Positions 1 to 7,348 are shown, counted from the first letter of the stretch. The stretch: 8,441 bases of DNA from Methanothrix sp. (GCA_028679775.1 JAJRAX010000201.1:1-8441); one strand, 5' to 3'. A program made the numbers and translations. The notes: generated by a model not told the origin, from the sequence alone.

Positions 1-321
1 CGGCCCATCCTCCGGGCCCCAGATCCGACTCAGCCCCTCCAGCGCCTCACGCTCCTGAGCAGAAAAGCCCCGGCGGGCGTAGACCGTGACCACTGTTATC
101 TGGCCCTGGCGATCGTCGCACTCGCAGAGGATGTGAGCGTGCCTGTGTCCCTGCAGGGGCCTTTTTAGCTCGTCGCAGCCCGTAAAGACCCCGGCCCCGT
201 CTGACAGGCTGACCAGAGCATCATGAATCCTTTCGGCCAGAGGCAGGGCAGAAGTGAGCGACGGCACCCTATCACCAGATACCGCATAACGAGCCGCAGT
301 GGGCCACCCAGACATCAACAC
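1..321 (-). CDS. csb2: Csb2-like Cas protein, Cas6-like half only (partial at window edge)
   Basis: Reading leftward from a GTG at 321 (ATG at 315 also possible) gives 107 open codons running off the window. The residues follow the middle of type I-G/I-U Csb2 (GSU0054, a Cas5-Cas6 fusion). Near the N terminus is RYAVSGDRVPSLTSALPLAE, then a His-rich GHRHAHIL motif around residue 60, then a TVYARRGFSAQEREALEGL stretch. In that family such a segment starts the Cas6-like, crRNA-processing half, after roughly 200 residues of Cas5-like sequence (family knowledge, from memory). Here an in-frame TAG at 328-330 stops any N-terminal extension, and the DNA beyond it is AT-richer promoter sequence of the divergent gene. 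A GAGGT ribosome binding site lies 8 nt before the GTG, so translation of the shortened form is plausible. It is either a 5'-truncated remnant or a split, free-standing Cas6-like protein. The rest of the locus is outside the window. Confidence 0.72.
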   Translation of the reverse strand, partial: MLMSGWPTAARYAVSGDRVPSLTSALPLAERIHDALVSLSDGAGVFTGCDELKRPLQGHRHAHILCECDDRQGQITVVTVYARRGFSAQEREALEGLSRIWGPEDGP

Positions 322-397
322 TCTATCCTACCTCTTGTCAGTCATCTTCAAAGTTGTCTGAAGATAGCTCTTTCTATTTTGATCGATAAGGGAAAAG

Positions 398-440
398 CTA
401 TAATTAGACGAAAACCACCTTCAGAAGATGAGAGAAGGAG
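398..440 (+). promoter_or_regulatory. TATA-like box and ribosome binding site of the MoxR gene
   Basis: An AT-rich CTATAATTA at 398-406 follows the purine run GGGAAAAG, which could act as a TFB recognition element. This would put the transcription start near 425-430. An AAGGAG ribosome binding site at 435-440 sits six bases before the ATG at 447. The AT-rich block is also the only evident promoter DNA for the divergent Cas-like gene; the box reads TAATTATAG on that strand. Assigned by pattern only. Confidence 0.5.
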
Positions 441-446
441 AATATA

Positions 447-1403
447 ATGTCGGAGGATCAAAAAGCAGTCTTTAGCCGGGCTCCGGAGATATTTAAAAAG
501 CTCCGGCATGAGATCGACAAGGTCATAGTCGGCCAGAACGTGGCCATCGAGCAGCTCTTGGTCGCAATCATCGCAGGAGGCCACGCCCTCTTGGAGAGCA
601 ACCCAGGCCTCGCCAAGACCCTCCTGGTCAAGACCACAGCCTCCTGCCTGGGCCTCGACTACAGCAGGATTCAATGCACCCCGGACCTGATGCCCGCAGA
701 CATCACAGGCACCACCATCATCGAGGAGGTTGACAGAACCAAGAAGTTCCGCTTCGAGGCAGGACCGGTCTTCTCCAACATCGTGCTCGCAGACGAGATC
801 AACCGGGCCTCGCCCAAGACCCAGAGCGCTCTGCTTGAGGCCATGCAGGAAAAACAGGTGACCGTCGGAAACAAGACCTACCTCCTGGACAGGCCATTCT
901 TCATCCTTGCCACCCAAAACCCAATTGAGATGGAGGGCACATTCCCGCTTCCCGAAGCCCAACTTGACAGGTTCCTGCTCAAGATCTTCATGGATTACCC
1001 GAATAAGGAAGACGAGATGGAGATCCTGGAGAGATACACCATCCGATCCGAACCCCGTGTGGACAGCGTCGTGACCAAAGATGAGGTGATCGCCCTCCAG
1101 CAGCTATCCCGTGACATTCCCATCTCCGATGAGCTTAAAAGCGCGACCGTAAGCCTTGTCATGGCCACACGCAACTGGCCGGGCGTCCAGTACGGAGCCA
1201 GCCCCAGAGCTACCATCGGCCTGATCCTCTCAGCCAAAGCCAGAGCCTTCCTTCACGGCAAAAATTACGTCTCCAAGGAGGACCTGCACGAGATGGCCTA
1301 CCCAGTCCTCAGACACAGGATAATCCTCGGATTCGAGGCCGAGAGAAAAGGTCTGACCCGCGACCAGGTTGTAACTGACATCCTCAAGAGCCTGTCTCTT
1401 TGA
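447..1403 (+). CDS. MoxR-family AAA+ ATPase
   Basis: This 318-residue protein has the full MoxR architecture. It has a P-loop at about 50-58 (ESNPGLAKT), Walker B at 111-116 (IVLADE, D115/E116), and the INRASPKTQSALLEAMQE stretch after it. The sensor 1 Asn is N157 in ATQNPIE, the arginine finger is near R174 (QLDRF), and sensor 2 is GASPRA at 249-254, followed by the helical lid domain. MoxR ATPases act with vWA-domain proteins as chaperone-like modules for metal-centre insertion, complex assembly or stress response; the client here is unknown. The DUF58/vWA gene follows after 29 bp, the usual MoxR pairing. The first P-loop glycine is replaced by serine (S51); the Ala before the catalytic Lys is normal for MoxR. 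Start chosen for the AAGGAG site six bases upstream. Probably cytoplasmic, with no membrane segments. Confidence 0.93.
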   Translation: MSEDQKAVFSRAPEIFKKLRHEIDKVIVGQNVAIEQLLVAIIAGGHALLESNPGLAKTLLVKTTASCLGLDYSRIQCTPDLMPADITGTTIIEEVDRTKKFRFEAGPVFSNIVLADEINRASPKTQSALLEAMQEKQVTVGNKTYLLDRPFFILATQNPIEMEGTFPLPEAQLDRFLLKIFMDYPNKEDEMEILERYTIRSEPRVDSVVTKDEVIALQQLSRDIPISDELKSATVSLVMATRNWPGVQYGASPRATIGLILSAKARAFLHGKNYVSKEDLHEMAYPVLRHRIILGFEAERKGLTRDQVVTDILKSLSL

Positions 1404-1432
1404 GACTATGAGACTGTTAGAGTGGCACCATC

Positions 1433-2290
1433 ATGGACACGGAATTCTTTAACGAGCTATCCAAGTTCGCCCTCTTCGTCAAGAAGCGGGTCTCGACCGC
1501 CTACAGCGGAGGCAGGAAGTCGCTCCGCTTCGGCCACGGCATCAGTCCCGTAGGCTACCGCGAGTACCGCAGAGGAGACGACTTCAAGCTGGTTGACTGG
1601 AAGGTCTACGGACGAACTGAGAAGCTCTACATCAGAGAGCACGAGGAGGAGAGAAGCCTGGTTGTGCACATTCTCCTCGACGGCAGCGCCAGCATGGGCT
1701 ACGAGGACAAGTTCACATATGCGTCCAGGTTTGCCGCAGGATTTGCGTATCTCGCCACACTGGAAAACGAGAAATATGCCATATCCCTATTCTGCAAAAA
1801 ACTGTACCTCGGCGAGCCCAAACGGGGCAGAAGAAGCCTATTTCAGTCGATCGAGGAGCTGGACCGCATCACCCCACGCGGCAGTGCCAACATGCTGACA
1901 ATCGCAGACCAGATGGAGGCGTCGCTCAAGTCCACGAGCCTTGTGGTCCTGATATCCGACCTGCTGGGTGACACAGATGACATCCTTTCCAGCATCTACC
2001 GGCTGTCCGGGCATGAGCTGGTGGTAATTCAGGTTCTGGCAAGCCAGGAGACGGAACTGAGCTTTAAAGGCGACATCAAGTTCGTGGACCTGGAAAGCGG
2101 CCAGCCACTCATCACCCGCATAACTGATGCCGAAAGAAAAGAGTATCTAAGACGCCTGGCTGAGCACAATGATAAGATCCATGCGGCCTGCAACCAGGTC
2201 GGAGCCGACTACTTCCTCATGAGATCCGACAGGCCCATCTTCGAGGCCTTCTCAGAGATGTTGAGCCGCGCCGTGATCTTGAAGACATAG
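1433..2290 (+). CDS. DUF58 family protein with vWA-like domain
   Basis: A 285-residue soluble protein. The N-terminal half carries the DUF58 signature GYREYRRGDDFKLVDWKVYG at 41-60, followed by the IREHEEER stretch. It then enters a von Willebrand A fold with a metal-ion-dependent adhesion motif DGSAS at 83-87 (D83, S85, S87) and a downstream VVLISDLLGDTDD strand that supplies further acidic residues. It lacks the N-terminal transmembrane pair found in many longer DUF58 proteins, so it is likely cytoplasmic. It is the expected partner of the MoxR ATPase immediately upstream and very probably cotranscribed with it. Family knowledge suggests a metal-dependent protein-binding adaptor; nothing here identifies the client. 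The ribosome binding site before the ATG is weak (GAGTGG), consistent with translation coupled to the upstream gene. Confidence 0.92.
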   Translation: MDTEFFNELSKFALFVKKRVSTAYSGGRKSLRFGHGISPVGYREYRRGDDFKLVDWKVYGRTEKLYIREHEEERSLVVHILLDGSASMGYEDKFTYASRFAAGFAYLATLENEKYAISLFCKKLYLGEPKRGRRSLFQSIEELDRITPRGSANMLTIADQMEASLKSTSLVVLISDLLGDTDDILSSIYRLSGHELVVIQVLASQETELSFKGDIKFVDLESGQPLITRITDAERKEYLRRLAEHNDKIHAACNQVGADYFLMRSDRPIFEAFSEMLSRAVILKT

Positions 2291-2328
2291 GAGACTGCAA
2301 GAATCAGGACTCAAGAAATTCTGAAACA

Positions 2329-3558
2329 ATGACAAATAAATTCAATGATATGATCAGGCTGGGCTATGGTCAGGGATTCCTCGAACTGACGAATGCAGAG
2401 GGAACGGAGATCGTGAAGGAAGAGGAGCTTTCCGCGGCCCCTTCAAACGAGATCGCTAGATCCCTGGATGAGCCTATCGGAAGAAGCCTGGACGATTTTG
2501 CAGGCTGCCGATCGGCCATGATTCTCGTAAGCGACATCACGAGGCCTGCCCCTAGCCACCTCATGCTTCCGCCGCTCATTGAGAGGCTCAAGAGCCTCGA
2601 CATTGCCGACCTGAAGATAGTCTTTGCTTTGGGCACGCACAGAAAGATGACCTCAGTCGAGGAGAGGCTTCTCCTGCGGGACTGCACCAGCGTTCCATAC
2701 ATGCAGCACGACTCCAAAAGATGTGTCTTTTTAGGTGAGACCAAGAATGAGACTCCAGTCGAGATCCTTGATGCGGTCGCTTCCTCAGACCTCATAGTGG
2801 CTACGGGAAACATCGAGTACCACTACTATGCTGGCTACAGCGGCGGGGCCAAGGCGGTGCTGCCGGGAGTGAGTTCAGAGAGGTCTGTGATCAAGAACCA
2901 CAAGCTTATGAGAGATCCCAGATCAACCACAGGCAGGCTTGACAGCCCTGTTCGAAAGGACATGGAGGAGGCAGCAGGCATTGTGGGCCTTGATTTCATG
3001 CTGAATGTGGTTCAGAACGGAAGAAACGAGATAGTGCAGGCGGTTGCAGGCGACTTTGTCTCCGCCCACCGCTCTGGGGCTGCGACCGTCGATCGCATGT
3101 ACCGGCGTCCTGTCCGGCAGGCCGAGATAGTTGTGACCTCTGCCGGAGGCAGGCCCAAAGACCTCAACCTCTTCCAGGCCCAAAAGGCTCTGGACAACGC
3201 CAAGAACGCCGCTCTGCCTGGAGGGACAATCATCCTGGTGGCAGAGTGCTCCGAGGGCCTCGGCCACCCGGTATTTGAGCGCTGGGCAGAGAAAGCCACA
3301 TGTGCGGAGGACTGCTGGGAACGCTTCGGCAGAGAGTACGAGTTCGGAGGCCACAAGGCAGCCTTCCTGGCCAGAGAGTCGATGGTGCATCACCTCATCC
3401 TGGTCTCGGCATTGAAGAAAGAGACTGCGGAGATGTGCTTTTTCACTCCTGCAAAAAGCCTTGAAGAGGCTCTGAAGATCGCCAGAGAGAGACAGGGAAG
3501 GGACGCCAGAATGCTGGTCATGCCTCACGGAAACCTTACGCTTGCTGTAGCAAAGTGA
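2329..3558 (+). CDS. larA: LarA-family nickel-pincer hydroxyacid racemase/epimerase
   Basis: This 409-residue protein matches the nickel-dependent lactate racemase family (DUF2088 fold). Visible landmarks are DITRPAP at 69-75, GTHR at 102-105 (H104), H165 in GNIEYHYYAGYSGGAKAVLPG, K175 in the same block, and H191 in KNHK. The H165-K175-H191 spacing equals H174-K184-H200 of Lactobacillus plantarum LarA, where the Lys holds the nickel-pincer nucleotide and the last His binds Ni (family knowledge). The catalytic set is therefore complete. The substrate need not be lactate, because the superfamily covers several 2-hydroxyacids. The cofactor genes larB, larC and larE are not in the window. The gene lies 38 bp after the DUF58 gene on the same strand. 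No good ribosome binding site precedes the ATG; an alternative ATG eight codons in (2350) would give MIRLGYG. Confidence 0.88.
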   Translation: MTNKFNDMIRLGYGQGFLELTNAEGTEIVKEEELSAAPSNEIARSLDEPIGRSLDDFAGCRSAMILVSDITRPAPSHLMLPPLIERLKSLDIADLKIVFALGTHRKMTSVEERLLLRDCTSVPYMQHDSKRCVFLGETKNETPVEILDAVASSDLIVATGNIEYHYYAGYSGGAKAVLPGVSSERSVIKNHKLMRDPRSTTGRLDSPVRKDMEEAAGIVGLDFMLNVVQNGRNEIVQAVAGDFVSAHRSGAATVDRMYRRPVRQAEIVVTSAGGRPKDLNLFQAQKALDNAKNAALPGGTIILVAECSEGLGHPVFERWAEKATCAEDCWERFGREYEFGGHKAAFLARESMVHHLILVSALKKETAEMCFFTPAKSLEEALKIARERQGRDARMLVMPHGNLTLAVAK

Positions 3559-3587
3559 CGCCTGACAAACTATAGAAGTGAGGATTG

Positions 3588-4088
3588 ATGTGGCCAGGTG
3601 AACGAACTCGCGGTCGAATTATGGACGGAATGGATACCAGCATATTCAATGATCCAGTAGTGGTAAGGAAATTTCTGCCGGACGACCTGCAGGCGGCACT
3701 GGAGATCGACAGAGAAGTCTTTGGCGGATACAACCCGGCCATATTCACAGCCTTTTACGAGTACCATTCCGTCAGCACTCTGGTGGCAGACTTAGGCGGA
3801 ACTGTGGCGGGCTTTGTCTTGGGATTCAAGCATACGCCCTTTGAGGGCAGAGTCTTCTGGCTGGCGGTGAGGCCGGGCTTTCAGAACCGAGGCATAGGCA
3901 CCAGGCTGATGCTTGAGGTTCTCAGGTCATTCCGGCAGATGGGAGCCATGAGCGCCACACTGGAGGTCAGAGTGAGCAACAAAAAGGCTCAATCGCTCTA
4001 CTCCATGCTTGGGTTTCGCATGATGGGAATCTGTCCCGCATATTACACGGACGGAGAGGCCGCCATCATAATGAGGATGCGGCTGTAG
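3588..4088 (+). CDS. rimI: RimI-like GNAT N-acetyltransferase
   Basis: A GNAT acyltransferase of about 166 residues. Motif A is VRPGFQNRGIGTRLM, with the acetyl-CoA pyrophosphate loop Q99-N-R-G-I-G104. It is followed by EVRVSNKKAQSLYSMLGF (the RimI/Ard1-type N...Y..GF motif) and ends in CPAYYTDGEAAIIM, close to the YYxDGEDAxxM tail of archaeal RimI/Ard1 enzymes. These acetylate protein N-termini using acetyl-CoA (family knowledge). Start is uncertain: ATG 3588 has a GTGAGG ribosome binding site five bases upstream, TTG 3585 lies next to it, and ATG 3621 or 3630 would remove a poorly conserved Arg-rich leader and begin near the first GNAT strand (VVVRKFLPDDL). It follows the LarA gene by 29 bp and converges on radB. 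Confidence 0.86.
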   Translation: MWPGERTRGRIMDGMDTSIFNDPVVVRKFLPDDLQAALEIDREVFGGYNPAIFTAFYEYHSVSTLVADLGGTVAGFVLGFKHTPFEGRVFWLAVRPGFQNRGIGTRLMLEVLRSFRQMGAMSATLEVRVSNKKAQSLYSMLGFRMMGICPAYYTDGEAAIIMRMRL

Positions 4089-4116
4089 TCCAAATCAAAC
4101 TTGGTCAATAAATCTA

Positions 4117-4782
4117 TTACTCCACGCCCCGCGCCGTGAGCCGGAAATCGGCAGTTACCCCCTCAGGAGCTGAGCGGTGCTTGATGAGCTTGGCCCGGCG
4201 CAATCCTTCGCCCTTCTTTTCCAAAAAGAGGATTGCTTTGCACATGTGCTCGATGCCGGTGCCTCCGAGAGGCCGGAGCACATTGTTCTCAATATCAGTA
4301 TAGACCTGATTGGTTATTACTACGGCAATCCTGTGCCTCCTTGCGATCTCCTGCAGCTCGGCCAACTGGACAGTGAGAGTTCGGCGAATGGTGCGATTAT
4401 CATCCGCCTCCAGGAGCACCCGGTAAAGAGATGTAGCCGAATCGAGGATCACGAGACCCAGATCCCTGCCCGCGATCTTGGATGACTCGCGGATGGCTAT
4501 GGCCTGCTGCTCAAGGCTCATGGGCTCAAAGATCATGATCTTCCTGGCCATCTCCTCAGCACCGGGCCCTGCGATCTGCTTGAACCTCTCCCCCGAGAAG
4601 CCTTCAGTATCAATGAATATTACTCTCAGGCCGCGAGAGACCGCCTGCACCGCCAGTTGCATGACTATGTTGCTCTTGCCTGTGCCCGACTCACCGTAAA
4701 GCTGGGTGATTATGCCTGACTCAAATCCACCACCCAGGAGAAGATCGAGGCTGTTGCAGCCGGAAGGCAAGCGATCGAGCAT
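4117..4782 (-). CDS. radB: DNA repair and recombination protein RadB
   Basis: A 221-residue single-domain RecA/Rad51 paralogue with no N-terminal helix-hairpin-helix domain, which separates RadB from RadA. Walker A is GESGTGKS at 30-37, Walker B is LVILD at 110-114, and the strand FIDTEG lies at 56-61. The C-terminal half has ITNQVY and the RPLGGTGIEHMCKAILFLEK block, then an HRSAPEG stretch typical of the family. RadB binds ATP and DNA weakly and is thought to be a recombination mediator for RadA and Holliday-junction processing in Euryarchaeota (family knowledge). It is the last gene of a minus-strand run, 26 bp after the DUF447 gene. Its stop is 28 bp from the convergent acetyltransferase. 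The ribosome binding site is weak (GTGATC). Confidence 0.95.
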   Translation of the reverse strand: MLDRLPSGCNSLDLLLGGGFESGIITQLYGESGTGKSNIVMQLAVQAVSRGLRVIFIDTEGFSGERFKQIAGPGAEEMARKIMIFEPMSLEQQAIAIRESSKIAGRDLGLVILDSATSLYRVLLEADDNRTIRRTLTVQLAELQEIARRHRIAVVITNQVYTDIENNVLRPLGGTGIEHMCKAILFLEKKGEGLRRAKLIKHRSAPEGVTADFRLTARGVE

Positions 4783-4808
4783 CAGAGATCACAGTGCGCT
4801 AAATGGCT

Positions 4809-5402
4809 TTATCTCTTGTGCGCAAAGCTGTCAATCCTGTCCATTAGCCGATCCATGGCCTCCCTCTCTCTGGGTCCGCCACAGCGATTGATGATCCTCT
4901 GCAGCTTCATCAGCTCAATATAATAGGAGTCGGTCCGAAGAGCCAGATACCTTGTGGCAGCAACCGCAGCCTCGATGACCAGGTTTGCTCCCCGGTTACA
5001 TGCCCGAAAGTCTCTTCTCACGGCCTCGCCCTTGATCAGCTCCACCTTGGCTATGATGATGTCTGACGCGAATGGCTCGCACTTGAAGAGCCCCCAGGCC
5101 TCGGCATCTTTAAGGATCGGCAGATCCTCTCTGCGATCGAAATATTCAGGGGGAAGGTCCTCTAAAGCGGTCTCGGCAAATATCCAGGAATCATGAGTGA
5201 CGTTTGCCACAAACCATCCTCGGGTCAACACATTCTCATAAGTGTGAGTTCCGAGGAACAGCCGCACAAAGAGGCTGTCTTCGTCTCTGATGATGCCGAT
5301 GGGTGCAGCGTTGATCCTGCCAGAGACCTCGGTGGTGGCAATTATCTCATTTATTCCGTCTTTGATTCCCAGATCATCTAAAGCCTCATTTCCATAGAGC
5401 AT
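4809..5402 (-). CDS. DUF447 family protein, putative flavin-binding split barrel
   Basis: A 197-residue protein matching archaeal DUF447. The N-terminal half (GINEIIATTEVSGRINAAPIGI, then LFLGTHTYENVLTRGWFVANVT) resembles the flavin-reductase-like split beta-barrel. The C-terminal half is helical, with RDFRACNRGANLVIEAAVAATR. A TTG at 5420 would extend it by six residues, but the ATG at 5402 has a perfect GAGGT site seven bases upstream and starts after the previous gene's stop (5413-5415). I take the ATG. It is tightly coupled (10-bp gap) to the CitG-like gene. From memory, DUF447 genes recur beside CitG-like genes in methanogens and in tetrahydromethanopterin-using methylotrophs. A role in C1-cofactor metabolism is therefore a reasonable but unproven inference. 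Confidence 0.87.
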   Translation of the reverse strand: MLYGNEALDDLGIKDGINEIIATTEVSGRINAAPIGIIRDEDSLFVRLFLGTHTYENVLTRGWFVANVTHDSWIFAETALEDLPPEYFDRREDLPILKDAEAWGLFKCEPFASDIIIAKVELIKGEAVRRDFRACNRGANLVIEAAVAATRYLALRTDSYYIELMKLQRIINRCGGPREREAMDRLMDRIDSFAHKR

Positions 5403-5416
5403 TATCAAAACCTCAA
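5403..5416 (-). promoter_or_regulatory. Ribosome binding site deciding the DUF447 start
   Basis: On the minus strand GAGGT sits seven bases before the ATG at 5402, overlapping the end of the upstream CitG-like gene (its TGA includes the first bases of the motif). The position is ideal for ATG 5402 and impossible for the longer TTG start at 5420. It indicates translational coupling of the two genes. Confidence 0.65.
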
Positions 5417-6276
5417 ACAAACCTCAAGCCATTCAGAAGAGAGATAAATAAAGACGCTGCAATCAGATCTGCTGTGGACCCTGGATTGATGTCTCTGGCT
5501 AAAAGATCATCATCAAGCTTTTTCGCCTTGCAGAGAGTTGGATCCAAGAGAGCCTCGCCGGCCAGCCGGGAGACCTCCCGAGCGGTCTTTTGGCCGAACT
5601 TGGCAGAGATCAGGCTGTCAGGCACCTCCTCCAGCGCCTCAAGAAAGGTCCTGACAACTCCATCGTTGTAACCCCACCTGCACGTTTGAGCCGCCAGTCT
5701 TTCTGCAATACGAAATGTGCGGCTATAATTGCTGGACCACTCTCTGGCCACAAGGTCGTGCCCGGCAGAGAGCCTCATAAGATCCAATAGGCTCTTGCCG
5801 CTGCTCTTCAGATCCTCCTTCCAGTTTTGATCTTTTAGGCTGAAGCTGTCCACATCGGCCACCCTGGCTCCAGCGATGGCAAACGCCCTGTAAAAGTCGA
5901 TGGCATCGTCAACTGTGCTCTCCTCCAGGACGTCTTCCAGGTTAGAACGCAGCTCTCCCGACCTTCCAGCCGCGATGGCTATGGGAACCATGAGTACGAG
6001 AGACCCAAAGTGAGTGTTGCTTTTCAAGTTCCATTCCCGCCAGGCCTCCACTCCTTCGAAGATGAGCAAGCCCGGACTGCACCTGCCACAGGCAGCCTTA
6101 AAGAAGACGGGATACGCGGAGACTGCACTGGCCAGGAAATGATGAAACGTGATATCAGAAAAATCGTGACAGCGATCCACATTTCCGGGCTTGGGGCTCG
6201 ATGAGAGTTCAAAGAGCATGGCAAGCACGGCACACTGGGCCACGCGCTCAGGCATAAGATCTGGATCTTCGAACAT
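5413..6276 (-). CDS. CitG/MdcB-like triphosphoribosyl-dephospho-CoA synthase homologue
   Basis: A 287-residue all-helical protein of the CitG family. The family motif SSPKPGNVDRCHDFSDITFHHFLASA appears at about 26-51 (K29, P30, G31, D34, H37 and D38 in the nucleotide-binding position). In bacteria CitG and MdcB join dephospho-CoA to ATP-derived triphosphoribose to make the citrate/malonate lyase prosthetic group. No lyase or acyl-carrier partner is visible here, so the archaeal protein more likely does a related ribosyl or phosphoribosyl transfer for another cofactor (inference). It lies between the methanogenesis marker 9 gene (12-bp gap) and DUF447 (10-bp gap), a conserved-looking operon. 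The start ATG at 6276 lacks a strong ribosome binding site, so coupling to the upstream stop is likely. Confidence 0.85.
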   Translation of the reverse strand: MFEDPDLMPERVAQCAVLAMLFELSSSPKPGNVDRCHDFSDITFHHFLASAVSAYPVFFKAACGRCSPGLLIFEGVEAWREWNLKSNTHFGSLVLMVPIAIAAGRSGELRSNLEDVLEESTVDDAIDFYRAFAIAGARVADVDSFSLKDQNWKEDLKSSGKSLLDLMRLSAGHDLVAREWSSNYSRTFRIAERLAAQTCRWGYNDGVVRTFLEALEEVPDSLISAKFGQKTAREVSRLAGEALLDPTLCKAKKLDDDLLARDINPGSTADLIAASLFISLLNGLRFV

Positions 6277-6288
6277 AGCTCAGGCTCA

Positions 6289-7293
6289 TCAAGAGGTCTT
6301 GGTGAGAATCTCTTCAGCCAGCTTCTTTTTCAGCTCCATATACTCCTTGCCGGAAAGCCCGATTTTGGCCATAGCCGCATCCCGCAGATAGCACATCTTG
6401 GTTATCTTGCAGCACCATACTAAGCTGCCAAAGCAGGTTCCTTCGCCCTTCTCAAGCGGGGTCCCACGGGCAAAGGAGAGCTTCTTGTACACGAACTCCT
6501 CGGCAGTAATGCCCGCCTTCTTGAGGGCTCCGAGCACCGGGCACTGCTTGACTGGAGGACAGCAATATGCCAGGCCGCGCAGATCGCCTCCGGCGCAGAT
6601 GTGCTTTGGCGCATTGTACCAGCCGCTCAAAGCATCATACTCATGCATGGCTTCCGAGAGCCAATCAGCAAACTCAGGGTCCGCTCCCCGCAACGAGACA
6701 ACATCTGCACCCATTGACATCAGATTCTTGGCATCCTCAAACTCGTCGATGTCTGCCAGGGCCATGATGACCGGGCCTCTGCAGTCCTTGGCCTTTTTGA
6801 CCATCTTTGGTCCGACTCCATTCAGGCCGCGCAGGTCGAGATGAATTATGTCCAGCTCGCTCTCCTGCAGCTTCTCCAGGAGTTCATTGGTAAGATCCTC
6901 TGGCCGGATTCGCAAAGAGAGGGTGACGCCGCAACGCTTCAACCTGGGAATAAGCTCCAAAAGGCGAATTGGATCGCGAATCTTGGTCAGCCTCAAATCC
7001 AAGAGACAGAGATGTCGGCTCGCGAGGCGAGCTGCCTGCACAAGAGGCTCATCCCTGGAGCAGGTGACTGACAGACCAAATGCACTAGTTTCATTTCTGG
7101 CTGACTGGTTCTCACTGATTCTATCTAAGCTAGCCTGCATCTCCTCAAGAGAGACCTCATCCAAATCGAAGCCATCCAGCAGGAGCAGTCCGGCAGCAAC
7201 ATTGAGATCTGGATTGCTATGTGAAGAAATAACCGCAATGGGATTATCAATATGCAGATATCCTACTTCAAGCATCGCCGACTTCGTATGCAC
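6289..7293 (-). CDS. Methanogenesis marker 9 protein (TIM-barrel-like plus Cys-rich domain)
   Basis: A 334-residue protein. Residues about 1-225 resemble a TIM-barrel of the dihydrouridine synthase/dihydropteroate type, with alternating strands such as IIHLDLRGLNGVG and SMGADVVSLRGAD. The last third is the methanogenesis marker 9 domain, with eight cysteines in two similar sets: C233-x10-CC-x5-C251 and C287-x6-CC-x5-C301. They look suited to bind two iron-sulfur clusters (inference). The family occurs only in methanogens and has no established biochemical role that I know of. It begins with GTG at 7293; an ATG at 7275 would drop six residues. It is the first gene of the minus-strand operon that continues with the CitG-like, DUF447 and radB genes. 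Likely soluble. Confidence 0.92.
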   Translation of the reverse strand: MHTKSAMLEVGYLHIDNPIAVISSHSNPDLNVAAGLLLLDGFDLDEVSLEEMQASLDRISENQSARNETSAFGLSVTCSRDEPLVQAARLASRHLCLLDLRLTKIRDPIRLLELIPRLKRCGVTLSLRIRPEDLTNELLEKLQESELDIIHLDLRGLNGVGPKMVKKAKDCRGPVIMALADIDEFEDAKNLMSMGADVVSLRGADPEFADWLSEAMHEYDALSGWYNAPKHICAGGDLRGLAYCCPPVKQCPVLGALKKAGITAEEFVYKKLSFARGTPLEKGEGTCFGSLVWCCKITKMCYLRDAAMAKIGLSGKEYMELKKKLAEEILTKTS

Positions 7294-7348
7294 CGTGAAG
7301 ATATCAGCCTTTCGCTTCCAATGAGACTGCCGACAATTGATGCTGAAT

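Noticed and set aside
1..446. CRISPR array next to the Cas-like gene
   Set aside because: No direct repeats with regular spacing are present here; any array would lie outside the window.
223..447. 74-codon plus-strand frame before the MoxR gene
   Set aside because: It overlaps the minus-strand Csb2-like frame and the promoter region, has an Arg-rich low-information translation and no ribosome binding site.
348..962. 204-codon open frame on the minus strand
   Set aside because: It lies antisense to the clear MoxR gene, its translation has no recognisable motif, and it runs into promoter DNA. It is a shadow frame.
2923..3528. 201-codon minus-strand frame
   Set aside because: It is antisense to the LarA gene, which has a complete set of catalytic motifs; the antisense translation matches nothing recognisable.
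4089..4116. Possible terminator between the convergent acetyltransferase and radB genes
   Set aside because: Only a four-pair CCAA/TTGG stem without a clear T tract on either strand; too weak to call.
6848..7324. 158-codon plus-strand frame reaching into the divergent promoter region
   Set aside because: It is opposite the N-terminal half of the marker 9 gene, Ser/Arg-rich, and shows no family motif.
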